From: Spirosoma luteum DSM 19990
GTDB taxonomy: Bacteria; Bacteroidota; Bacteroidia; Cytophagales; Spirosomataceae
Length of the DNA stretch: 59,962 nt
Direction of reading: 5' to 3'
Assembly (NCBI RefSeq): GCF_000374065.1
Contig: NZ_KB893271.1
Location: 1-59,962, forward strand
Shown: one piece after another, positions 1-7,505 of the stretch
How positions within the stretch are numbered: position 1 is the stretch's first letter
Layout: the number at the start of each line of letters is the position of its first letter
Position numbers and translations under genes: made by a program
The notes under the pieces: model-generated
The model's input: only the letters and a program-made list of their open reading frames with translations
Databases searched by the model: none
Told to the model about the DNA's origin: nothing

Positions 1-31
1 TTTGACTTTTCACGTACGCTAGTTCAAGCTA

Positions 32-45
32 TGCCCTTTAGGGCA
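32..45. repeat. Small palindrome left of the IS200-type transposase gene
   Basis: A perfect 6-bp stem with a two-base loop (TGCCCT-TT-AGGGCA) lies about 40 bases before the transposase start. IS200/IS605 elements carry subterminal hairpins that TnpA recognises, so this is a plausible left-end hairpin. The exact left end cannot be fixed, and it may lie outside the window. Confidence 0.45.
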
Positions 46-83
46 AGACTTTAGTTGCTACTCAATTTTGGTAATTTTGCTTG

Positions 84-515
84 ATGAAGCAGCAACGGTC
101 TGGTAGTCATTCGGTTTATAATTTACAAGTCCATTTGGTGTGGAGTACTAAGTATCGCTACCATGTGCTGACAGGTGATGTACAGTTGCGTTGTCGGGAC
201 TTATTGCGGCAGACCTGCAATGTGCTGGACGTGCAGATTCTGAAAGGCGTTGTGAGTAAAGATCATATTCATCTGCACGTATCGTATTCGCCCTCGTTAA
301 GTTTGAGCGATTTAGTCCGGCGGCTAAAAGGCCGCAGTGCGAAGTTGCTTTTGCACGAGTTTCCTGAACTGAAGCGTCGGTATTGGGGCGGTCACTTCTG
401 GGGTGTTGGTTACGGTGCTTGGAGTGTGGGTAGTATCACCGACGAGTTGCTGCAATCGTATTTAGATCATCACAAGGATCATCCTAATGGGGATGAGAAT
501 TTCATTCTGGAGTAG
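84..515 (+). CDS. tnpA: IS200/IS605 family transposase TnpA (Y1 HUH nuclease)
   Basis: Single-strand transposase of about 143 residues, the usual size for this family. The HUH metal-binding motif is visible as DHIHLHVSY near residues 60-70, and the catalytic tyrosine is probably the Tyr in LLQSYLDHH near residue 128. Other family signatures are the N-terminal VHLVWSTKYR and the central GRSAKLL. ATG at 84 is preferred over an in-frame TTG three bases earlier. No TnpB gene follows, so this is an IS200-like arrangement with TnpA alone. The row of hairpins after the stop (518-603) fits the right end or REP-like DNA. The frame is intact, so the element may be active. Confidence 0.88.
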   Translation: MKQQRSGSHSVYNLQVHLVWSTKYRYHVLTGDVQLRCRDLLRQTCNVLDVQILKGVVSKDHIHLHVSYSPSLSLSDLVRRLKGRSAKLLLHEFPELKRRYWGGHFWGVGYGAWSVGSITDELLQSYLDHHKDHPNGDENFILE

Positions 516-517
516 GT

Positions 518-603
518 CACTTAAAGTGGTATACCTTCAGTCGGCTTCAGCCGAAACAAACGAATTCCATTCGTTTTTAAACCTATGGACTTCCAGTCCA
601 TAG
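518..603. repeat. Tandem hairpin array downstream of tnpA
   Basis: Several back-to-back perfect stem-loops follow the transposase stop: CACTT/AAGTG (518-528), TCGGCT/AGCCGA (541-554), AAACGAAT/ATTCGTTT with loop TCC (558-576) and CTATGGACT/AGTCCATAG with loop TCC (583-603). Such structures are expected at the right end of IS200-type elements and resemble the REP hairpins mobilised by REP-associated transposases. The array ends about 60 bp before the Hsp20 start and may influence it. Confidence 0.7.
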
Positions 604-665
604 TCGTTTAGTTAAGGTGTATTGTGTTTGAACAGTAAACAACAATTTAGACATTAATAGAAATC

Positions 666-1088
666 ATGGCAACCTTAGCTCGTTACAACCAACTCCCCGC
701 TTTTTTTAATCCGCTCTACGGTCGTCCGGTAATCAATCGGTATTACAACACGACGCCCAATGTACCGGCTGTGAATGTAAAAGAGACCGAAACCGCATTC
801 GTTCTTGAACTAGCCGCTCTTGGCCTGAAAAAAGAAGATCTGAAAATTAACCTGGCCAAAAATACCCTCACGATTGGATACGAGTCGGAGCAGAAAAACG
901 AAGAAACGACGGACAAATTCACCCGTCAGGAGTTTTCCTTCAACTCGTTTGAACGGAGTTTCCGTCTGCCCAAAAACGTGAACGCCGACGAAATCAAGGC
1001 GGCTTACACCGATGGTATTTTGACAGTTGAACTACCAAAAATTGAAGCAAAAGAAGAAAAGTTAGTGAAAGAAATAGCCGTTGCTTAA
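666..1088 (+). CDS. Hsp20/alpha-crystallin family small heat shock protein
   Basis: A 140-residue ATP-independent holdase chaperone of the cytoplasm. The alpha-crystallin domain runs from about residue 35 to 130: it opens with VPAVNVKETE, contains the strand FVLELAALGLKKEDLKI and the FERSFRLPKNV segment, and ends with the typical AAYTDGILTVELPK. The length is normal for bacterial Hsp20. It sits alone between the IS200 element and a strong terminator, so it is probably monocistronic. No CIRCE or other heat-shock operator was recognised. A second, more divergent Hsp20 lies at 51522-51926. Confidence 0.95.
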   Translation: MATLARYNQLPAFFNPLYGRPVINRYYNTTPNVPAVNVKETETAFVLELAALGLKKEDLKINLAKNTLTIGYESEQKNEETTDKFTRQEFSFNSFERSFRLPKNVNADEIKAAYTDGILTVELPKIEAKEEKLVKEIAVA

Positions 1089-1110
1089 TGGCTTCTTTCC
1101 TTTATCAGAA

Positions 1111-1139
1111 AGCCCGCGCTACTCAGTGCGGGCTTTTTT
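1111..1139 (+). terminator. Rho-independent terminator of the Hsp20 gene
   Basis: A 10-bp stem (AGCCCGCGCT with AGTGCGGGCT, one G-T pair) with loop ACTC is followed by a run of T. It lies 22 bases after the Hsp20 stop, in the correct orientation. Confidence 0.9.
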
Positions 1140-1160
1140 GTTTTGCCGCAGGCCATGTAT

Positions 1161-1823
1161 TTACCGGACCAACTGCATGAATGCTTCCAATTTGTGCGCA
1201 TTCAGGTGCCCATTGGTACGAACGCCACTACAAATGTCGAGCCCATAGGGTTGCACGGTATCCAATGCCTCCTGCACATTTTCGGGATTCAAGCCGCCAG
1301 CCAGGAAAACCGGCACCCGCGATTGTACGACAATCTGCCGGCTCACCTGCCAGTTATGTACCCGTCCCGTTCCGCCCAGTTCCTTTATGGCAAGAGTAGG
1401 ATTACCGGAATCCAGCAACAGGGTATCGACTCCGAGTTCAACTGCCTGTAGCGCTTCATCGATGCTTCGTTCGTCGATAATGTGAATGACCTGTACCAGT
1501 TTTATAGCGGGCAAAGCCGCCCGAAGCTGCGCGTAGGTCCCGGCGGGCACGGTGTCTACCAGTTGAATAGTATTGGCTCCCACCCGTTGCTGGTGCGCGA
1601 TAATGCCGCCGACGGTACTTTCGCTAGTGAGCATAAACGTGGCTACGGGCGGAGGAGTCATTCCGGCAATCTCGGCCGCCACATCATCCGACACCACGCC
1701 GGGGCCACTGGGCATCTGGCCGACCAGCCCAAGGGCATCGGCGCCGAACCGGATGGCTAGCCGGGCTTCTTCCAGGCTGCTGATGCAGCAAATTTTAACC
1801 CTTGTCCGGAACGGAGGTTCCAT
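1161..1823 (-). CDS. Phosphoribosylanthranilate isomerase-like protein (TrpF family)
   Basis: A TIM-barrel protein of about 220 residues resembling TrpF, which converts phosphoribosylanthranilate to its carboxyphenylamino-deoxyribulose phosphate isomer. The N-terminal VKICCIS matches the TrpF VKICGI motif with the catalytic cysteine. DTLLLDS carries the expected general-acid aspartate. Phosphate-loop motifs ELGGTGRVHNW, FLAGGLNPENV and DICSGVRTNG are all present. An upstream in-frame ATG at 1862 would add 13 residues, but a TATTTTG promoter-like box lies between the two starts, so ATG at 1823 is preferred. No other trp gene is nearby, so it may be a second copy with another role. It is divergent from the MFS gene. 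Confidence 0.8.
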   Translation of the reverse strand: MEPPFRTRVKICCISSLEEARLAIRFGADALGLVGQMPSGPGVVSDDVAAEIAGMTPPPVATFMLTSESTVGGIIAHQQRVGANTIQLVDTVPAGTYAQLRAALPAIKLVQVIHIIDERSIDEALQAVELGVDTLLLDSGNPTLAIKELGGTGRVHNWQVSRQIVVQSRVPVFLAGGLNPENVQEALDTVQPYGLDICSGVRTNGHLNAHKLEAFMQLVR

Positions 1824-1877
1824 TGTTTTCGGTTGAATAAGCAAAATATACGTCGTAAACATACGATTTGTGTCTGA

Positions 1878-3143
1878 ATGATTCCACTGACCCCTCCTGA
1901 TGCGTTTGCTTCGTTGCGCATCCCCGATTTTCGTTACTTCGTTATGAACAGTTTCCTGATCACGGCCGCGCTGCTGATTCAGGAGGTTACGCTGGGTTAC
2001 GAATTATACAAAATGACACATAACCCGCTCGCACTGGGTCTGGTAGGTTTGGCCGAAGCGCTACCGTTCATTGCCATTTCGCTCTTTGGCGGGCATCTGG
2101 CCGACCGGCGCGATAAGAAACGTATCTTGCAATGGAGTCTGCTGGTTATCCTGCTTGGCTCCGTTATCCTGTATCTTGCCTTTCAACCGTCCATTGTCTC
2201 CGGCCTTTCGCAAACCACGCAGTTGGCTACTATCTACGGAACAATCATGCTGATTGGCACGGCCAAAGGGTTTTACTCACCGGCCAGCTCCTCGCTGAAA
2301 CCGTTTCTGGTCCCCCGTGAACTATATACCAATTCGGCCACCTGGAGCAGTTCATTCTGGCAGGCCGGGGCCATTGCCGGGCCTGGTATCGCCGGGTTTT
2401 TGTACAGTTGGTTTGGCTTCGACAATACGTTGGTTTTCGTCATCATTATGCTGGCCCTCTGTTTCCTGCTGCTTTCGCTGGTTGAGAGCAAGCCCGTACC
2501 GATGAACAATCAGCCCGCCAGGAGTTTTCTGGAGAGCCTGAAGGAAGGCTTTCGCTTTGTATTCGACACCCAGATTGTATTCTACGCCATCTCGCTCGAT
2601 TTGTTCTCGGTACTGTTTGGGGGCGTGGTGGCTATCCTGCCGGTTTTTGCCGAGGATATTTTAAAAGTAGGGGCCGAAGGACTTGGTTTCCTGCGGGCAG
2701 CTCCGTCCATTGGTGCCCTGCTGACAATGGCGTACATGACCAAGCACCCACCAACGCATAATGCCTGGCGCAATATGCTGTTAGCTGTGCTGGGTTTTGG
2801 GGTGGCTACGCTCGTTTTTGCGCTGTCCACTAATTTTTACCTGTCGCTCCTCATGCTTGCCCTGACGGGAGCATTCGACAGTATCAGCGTCATTATCCGG
2901 CAAACGATTCTACAGATTTTCCCCCCCGACCACATGCGTGGGCGTGTCGCGGCTGTAAACGGTATTTTTATTAGTTCATCGAACGAAATTGGCGCGTTCG
3001 AGTCGGGGTTGATGGCTAGTTTGCTCGGCACCGTGCCGTCAGTAGCACTGGGCGGTCTGGTTACGCTGGCGGTGGTGAGCTATGTATACGCCAAATCGAA
3101 GGCATTGTTTTCGGTTCGTCTGGACGATACTATGACCAGTTGA
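1878..3143 (+). CDS. MFS transporter (EntS-like exporter type)
   Basis: A 421-residue inner-membrane protein with about 10-12 hydrophobic helices. The major facilitator loop motif is visible as GGHLADRRDKKR near residues 75-86, between helices 2 and 3. The overall pattern resembles the MFS_3/transmembrane effector group that includes the enterobactin exporter EntS, so an efflux role is likelier than uptake. The substrate cannot be told from the sequence. The start is 16 bp from the upstream ATG of the divergent TrpF-like gene, so the two share a short control region. Confidence 0.88.
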   Translation: MIPLTPPDAFASLRIPDFRYFVMNSFLITAALLIQEVTLGYELYKMTHNPLALGLVGLAEALPFIAISLFGGHLADRRDKKRILQWSLLVILLGSVILYLAFQPSIVSGLSQTTQLATIYGTIMLIGTAKGFYSPASSSLKPFLVPRELYTNSATWSSSFWQAGAIAGPGIAGFLYSWFGFDNTLVFVIIMLALCFLLLSLVESKPVPMNNQPARSFLESLKEGFRFVFDTQIVFYAISLDLFSVLFGGVVAILPVFAEDILKVGAEGLGFLRAAPSIGALLTMAYMTKHPPTHNAWRNMLLAVLGFGVATLVFALSTNFYLSLLMLALTGAFDSISVIIRQTILQIFPPDHMRGRVAAVNGIFISSSNEIGAFESGLMASLLGTVPSVALGGLVTLAVVSYVYAKSKALFSVRLDDTMTS

Positions 3144-3300
3144 TAGGTAAAACAGGTAGGTCTGCTATGTTGAAACGTGCGCTGTATATGGCTGCTTAGT
3201 TAGAAAGTCCGCATTTACTCTTTTACATAAACCTGAAACAGCTGATTGTCCGGTTGCTAGGCGTAGCCAATTGGCAAATGAATCGAAAACCAGTCAAACC

Positions 3301-4164
3301 ATGAAACATCCGTACTTATTGATTACCGCCGTTTTTGCTGCTTTCAGCTTCATTGCCCTGACACCGGCCACAGCACCCAAGCCGATGAAACTGCTGAAAG
3401 CGTGGGAAACGGACACCACGCTTCGTACCCCGGAGTCGGTGTTGTACGATGGCCGCAACACGCTGTACGTAGCCAATATGGACGGACAGGCGGACGCGCT
3501 CGATGGCAGTGGCTTTATCTCGAAAGTATCCCTCGATGGTAAAATTGAAAACCTGCGCTGGACATCGGGCCTGAACGCGCCCAAAGGAATGGGTCTGTAC
3601 AAAAAACGGCTGTACGTAACGGATGTGTACCGGTTGGTAGCCATCAATACCGAAACGGGGCAGGCTGAAAAGACGTGGGATGCGATTGGGAAAGGCTCCT
3701 TCCTGAACGATGTAACAATAGCAAAAGATGGTACGGTCTACGTATCGGATAGCCGCATTGATAAAATTTACCGCCTGAAAGACGACAAGTGGGAGGTTTT
3801 TATGGAGGGCGAACAACTCAATAAGCCCAATGGTCTGCTGGCCGTTGGTACCGGTAAACTCATGATAGGAAGTGGGAAAATCGGTGCGCTGCGGTCGGTG
3901 GATGTAGCGACGAAGGCTATCACCACCCTGGCCGACGGCATGGCCGCTACCGATGGTATCGTGCCCGAGGGCAAGGGTAATTATTTCGTTTCGGACTGGA
4001 ACGGGCAGATTTTCCACGTCAATGCCGATGGGACTAAACAGCAACTGCTGGATACCCGCGCTGGAAAAGTAAACTCGGCAGACATTGAATACGTCGCGAA
4101 GAAAAAGCTGCTGGTTGTTCCTACGTTCTACAAAAACAGCCTGGTTGCTTACAAGGTGGAGTAG
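3301..4164 (+). CDS. Exported beta-propeller protein, SMP-30/gluconolactonase-like
   Basis: About 287 residues. ATG at 3301 is chosen over the in-frame TTG at 3271 because a signal peptide starts right there (MKHPYLLITAVFAAF), so the protein is exported. The rest consists of repeated blade-like segments (ESVLYDGRNTLYVAN, NDVTIAKDGTVYVSDSR, KPNGLLAVGTGKLMIGSG, EYVAKKKLLVVPTFYKN) typical of six-bladed NHL/SMP-30 propellers. SMP-30 relatives are calcium-dependent lactonases, but the metal ligands were not traced, so an enzymatic role is unproven. It stands alone, with no clear operon partner. Confidence 0.75.
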   Translation: MKHPYLLITAVFAAFSFIALTPATAPKPMKLLKAWETDTTLRTPESVLYDGRNTLYVANMDGQADALDGSGFISKVSLDGKIENLRWTSGLNAPKGMGLYKKRLYVTDVYRLVAINTETGQAEKTWDAIGKGSFLNDVTIAKDGTVYVSDSRIDKIYRLKDDKWEVFMEGEQLNKPNGLLAVGTGKLMIGSGKIGALRSVDVATKAITTLADGMAATDGIVPEGKGNYFVSDWNGQIFHVNADGTKQQLLDTRAGKVNSADIEYVAKKKLLVVPTFYKNSLVAYKVE

Positions 4165-4679
4165 GGGATTGTATTAATCGGGTGAATAAAGCAGAGTATG
4201 TCCCTCCCTCGCCAGTATAGGTAGATTCTTGTTGATTACGTCCCAGACCACTGTTAGATCGACAGCATCGTAGGCAGGACAAATTGTTCTGTATAGACCA
4301 ACCCGAAGGCCTGCGCCCGCTTCGCCTGATTCCGTTTTAGAGTCTGCGTAATTTGGGGAAGGGTATGGGTTAGGCTGGAGTATCATGAATTTATACGTTG
4401 GTATCTATCATAGTACCTTTAACGCAGGGCTGCCAGACCGAACGGCTGGGTTTGAGCTGATGTATTGCCAGTGGTCGTTTATAGTCAAAGATCCCAAAAA
4501 TTCTGCCCCTGGTATTAACCAGTATCCGTTTCAGTTTGTCGGCAACGATAGTGAATAAAACCCTTTTCCCCTTCATCTTTGTTATCCTGATAGTACAAGC
4601 AAGCATTGAGCTATGAGCAGCCAGCCACCGGCTGAAAAACCATTTGCTCATTCGCTCTTTCACTCATTCGTTATTAGAA
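4165..4679. other. Intergenic region before nadE without a supported gene
   Basis: About 515 bp. Two short minus-strand open frames (4174-4386 and 4391-4663) have no recognisable domain, no convincing ribosome site and no continuation, and were not accepted. A weak -7 box (CATCTTTG, 4574-4581) could serve nadE. Nothing else was recognised. Confidence 0.5.
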
Positions 4680-6764
4680 ATGAAACTTCTTAAAGTAGCC
4701 GCTGGCGTTCTTAACCAAATTCCCCTTGCCTGGGAGCACAACAAGCAAAACATTATCAACGCCATCGGGGAAGCGCAACGGCAGGAAGTGAGTCTGCTCT
4801 GTCTGCCCGAACTCTGTATTTCGGGATATGGCTGTGAGGATGCATTTTTTGCCCAGAATACGATGGACCAGTCCCTCGAATCTTTGCTGGACATTGTACC
4901 GTATACCAACGACATTACCGTAGCCGTGGGTTTGCCGATGCGCCACAACAATCGCACCTTCGACGTAGCCTGTCTGATGGCGAATAAACGGATTCTGGGC
5001 TTTGTCGTAAAACAATACCTGGCCAATAACGGCGTCCACTACGAATCGCGCTGGTTCCAGCCCTGGAATCCGTATCTGCGCGATGAAATCAAAGTGGGCG
5101 AATTCTCTTATCCGTTTGGCGACGTCGTGTTCGATTTATCGGGTATTCGGATTGGTTTTGAAATCTGTGAAGATGCCTGGGTGGCCAGCCGGCCGGGCCG
5201 GATGCTCTATGAACGGGGCATCGATATTATCCTGAACCCCACGGCCAGCCATTTCGCCTTCCTGAAATCGCAGGTGCGGGAGCGGTTTGTGGTCGATGCG
5301 TCGCGGTCGTTTGGGGTGAGTTACGTGTACGCCAACATGCTGGGCAACGAAGCGGGGCGGATAATATATGATGGCGATGCCATGGTGGCCTCCAATGGCG
5401 AACTGCTGGTGTCGGGAAACCGGCTGAGTTACGAAGATTTTCTAATCGTTCCGGCGGTGGTCGATGTGGAAATTACCCGCCTGAATCAAACCCAGAATCG
5501 GGCTAATCTCGCCCTAGTGTACCCAAATTTACGCGTGTCGGAGCGGTTCGACTGGCCCGATATTGCACCCGTTATCCAGAAGGCCGAACTCGAAGCCTGG
5601 GAGCGGGGCGGCTATCTGAAAGAAGAAGAATTTGCGCGGGCCGTAGCCTTGGGACTATTCGATTACCTGCGTAAAAGCCGGTCGCACGGGTACGTACTGT
5701 CATTGAGTGGCGGTGCTGATTCCTCGTCCATCGCGGCCCTGGTCTTTCTGATGATTCGGATGGCGGTGGAGAACATCGGCATCGACGGCGTGAAGAAAAA
5801 GCTTGGACATATCAACGCCATTCAAAAATGTAAAACGCCCGAGGAAATGATGGGTAAATTGCTGACCGTCATGTATCAGAGTACCGAAAACTCATCCGAC
5901 GATACGTTTGGTTCGGCCAAAGAACTCGCTGATGACATTGGCGCAACATTCCTGAACATCAATATCAACGGCCTGGTGGAAACCTATCGCGGACTGATTG
6001 AAGGGCAACTGGGCCGGGAACTGTCGTGGGATACCGACGATCTGGCGTTGCAGAATATTCAGGCGCGGGTTCGGGTTCCGGGTATCTGGATGCTGGCCAA
6101 CATTAACAACGCGCTATTGCTCAGTACGTCTAATCGCTCCGAAGCGGCTGTTGGCTACGCCACCATGGACGGTGATACAGCGGGGAGTATTTCGCCCATC
6201 ACCGGTATCGATAAGCATTTTTTGCGGGGGTGGCTGCTCTGGCTGGAAACCGTTGGACTAAACGTCAAAAACGAGCAAACCCCCGCCGACCGGACGGGTG
6301 AAGTAATCAGTTCAATAGGCGATAATGACCTCATTAAAGTGAAAGGACTGCACGCCGTTAACAGCCTACAGCCCACAGCGGAGTTGCGCCCGCTGGACAG
6401 AAAACAAACCGACGAGGACGACCTGATGCCGTATGATGTGCTGAACTCCATTGAAGAGGCCGCTATCCGGGATAAGCAGCCACCGGTAGAGGTGCTTAAG
6501 TTGGTAGAAGTTCGGTATGCCAATGTGTATGACCGTGACCGGCTGGCTGGTTGGATCGAGCGGTTTTTTAAACTGTGGAGCCGCAACCAGTGGAAGCGTG
6601 AACGCTACGCCCCCAGTTTTCACCTGGACGACCATAACCTCGACCCCCGTTCCTGGTGTCGTTTCCCCATCCTGTCCGGTGGTTTCGAGAAGGAACTCGC
6701 CGAAATGCGCGATTGGGCCGCCGAACAGAAGCCAAACGGCCGAAAAGGCAAAATTGGGTTTTAG
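4680..6764 (+). CDS. nadE: Glutamine-hydrolysing NAD(+) synthase
   Basis: A 694-residue cytoplasmic enzyme that amidates nicotinic acid adenine dinucleotide to NAD+ using glutamine and ATP. The N-terminal nitrilase-like glutaminase domain (about 1-280) shows the Glu in LCLPELCISGYG, the Lys in VVKQYLANNG and the nucleophile Cys163 in GFEICEDAW. The C-terminal synthetase domain carries the PP-loop SGGADSSS beginning at Ser343, plus the ATP-site segment LLSTSNRSEAAVGY. The length matches the long glutamine-dependent class. ATG at 4680 (MKLLKVAAG) matches the family start; an upstream in-frame ATG at 4644 adds 12 non-family residues. Confidence 0.96.
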   Translation: MKLLKVAAGVLNQIPLAWEHNKQNIINAIGEAQRQEVSLLCLPELCISGYGCEDAFFAQNTMDQSLESLLDIVPYTNDITVAVGLPMRHNNRTFDVACLMANKRILGFVVKQYLANNGVHYESRWFQPWNPYLRDEIKVGEFSYPFGDVVFDLSGIRIGFEICEDAWVASRPGRMLYERGIDIILNPTASHFAFLKSQVRERFVVDASRSFGVSYVYANMLGNEAGRIIYDGDAMVASNGELLVSGNRLSYEDFLIVPAVVDVEITRLNQTQNRANLALVYPNLRVSERFDWPDIAPVIQKAELEAWERGGYLKEEEFARAVALGLFDYLRKSRSHGYVLSLSGGADSSSIAALVFLMIRMAVENIGIDGVKKKLGHINAIQKCKTPEEMMGKLLTVMYQSTENSSDDTFGSAKELADDIGATFLNININGLVETYRGLIEGQLGRELSWDTDDLALQNIQARVRVPGIWMLANINNALLLSTSNRSEAAVGYATMDGDTAGSISPITGIDKHFLRGWLLWLETVGLNVKNEQTPADRTGEVISSIGDNDLIKVKGLHAVNSLQPTAELRPLDRKQTDEDDLMPYDVLNSIEEAAIRDKQPPVEVLKLVEVRYANVYDRDRLAGWIERFFKLWSRNQWKRERYAPSFHLDDHNLDPRSWCRFPILSGGFEKELAEMRDWAAEQKPNGRKGKIGF

Positions 6765-6871
6765 GATTGCCTGTAGCACATTAGGCTAAAGATTAGGATT
6801 TTGTGAAGGAGTAATGAAGCTGGTAACAAGGTGAAGGTAATTCGGCGGTTGTAAAGGCAGGAGGGTGGCTG

Positions 6872-7381
6872 GTGCATCTGAAGGCAGGCTTACATAGATT
6901 CCACGAAGAAACTTTTGCAGATAACGTAATGCTAATGGAAGCAGACAGACTTGGAGGTGAGTCAATGGGGGCTACCCATGACCTGGGTTCACAGACGTTC
7001 TATCATGGCACGAAAGCCAATTTGAAACCGGGCGACCTGATTGAACCCGGCTTTACCTCAAACTACGGTACTGGAAAGAAGGCATCTTATATCTATCTAA
7101 CCGCCACCCTGGATGCGGCTACCTGGGGAGCCGAACTTGCCTTGGGCGAAGGACCGGGCAGAATTTATATAGTAGAACCGACTGGCCCATTTGACGATGA
7201 CCCTAATCTGACGGACAAGAAGTTCCCTGGCAATCCAACAAAATCGTACCGCTCCCGAAACCCGCTTCGAATCTGTGGTGAGGTTACGGATTGGCAGGGC
7301 CATTCCCCCGATAAGCTCGAAGCGATGAAGGAACACCTTAAGCGACTGAAGCTACTTGGTATTGAGGCAATCGAGGACTGA
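6872..7381 (+). CDS. arr: NAD(+)-rifampin ADP-ribosyltransferase (Arr)
   Basis: Arr enzymes inactivate rifamycins by moving ADP-ribose from NAD+ to the drug. The whole Arr core is visible from about residue 40: FYHGTKANLKPGDLIEPG, then SNYGTGKKASYIYLTATLDAATWGAELA and RIYIVEPTGPFDDDPNLTDKKFPGNPTKSYRS in pieces, with C-terminal GEVTDW. The start is uncertain: GTG at 6872 has a good AGGAGG-like site seven bases upstream and gives 169 residues, whereas ATGs at 6929, 6935 or 6965 give a length nearer the usual 140. No mobile-element genes flank it, so it may be an intrinsic gene, as in many environmental bacteria. Confidence 0.9.
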   Translation: MHLKAGLHRFHEETFADNVMLMEADRLGGESMGATHDLGSQTFYHGTKANLKPGDLIEPGFTSNYGTGKKASYIYLTATLDAATWGAELALGEGPGRIYIVEPTGPFDDDPNLTDKKFPGNPTKSYRSRNPLRICGEVTDWQGHSPDKLEAMKEHLKRLKLLGIEAIED

Positions 7382-7473
7382 GTTGACTATGACAATCAAG
7401 CTGACACGTCAAATGACAACAACGCCAGGTCGAAAAAGGTAGAATTATATAATTCCCGTAATTTGTTGTGCTT

Positions 7474-7481
7474 TATCTTTG
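7474..7481 (+). promoter_or_regulatory. -7 promoter box upstream of the DUF1549/DUF1553 gene
   Basis: TATCTTTG matches the Bacteroidota -7 consensus TAnnTTTG exactly and lies 24 bases before the start codon. No convincing -33 TTTG was found at the expected distance. Confidence 0.55.
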
Positions 7482-7505
7482 TTAAGATGAATCAAACGAG
7501 TTGGG

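Noticed and set aside
72..79. TAATTTTG promoter-like box before tnpA
   Set aside because: It is only five bases from the start codon, so a transcript starting there would lack the start region; probably chance.
3294..4044. Long minus-strand frames opposite the SMP-30-like gene
   Set aside because: They lie fully opposite a gene with signal peptide and propeller repeats, and have no domain of their own.
4174..4663. Two minus-strand ORFs of 70 and 90 residues before nadE
   Set aside because: No ribosome site, no recognisable family and atypical composition; treated as intergenic.
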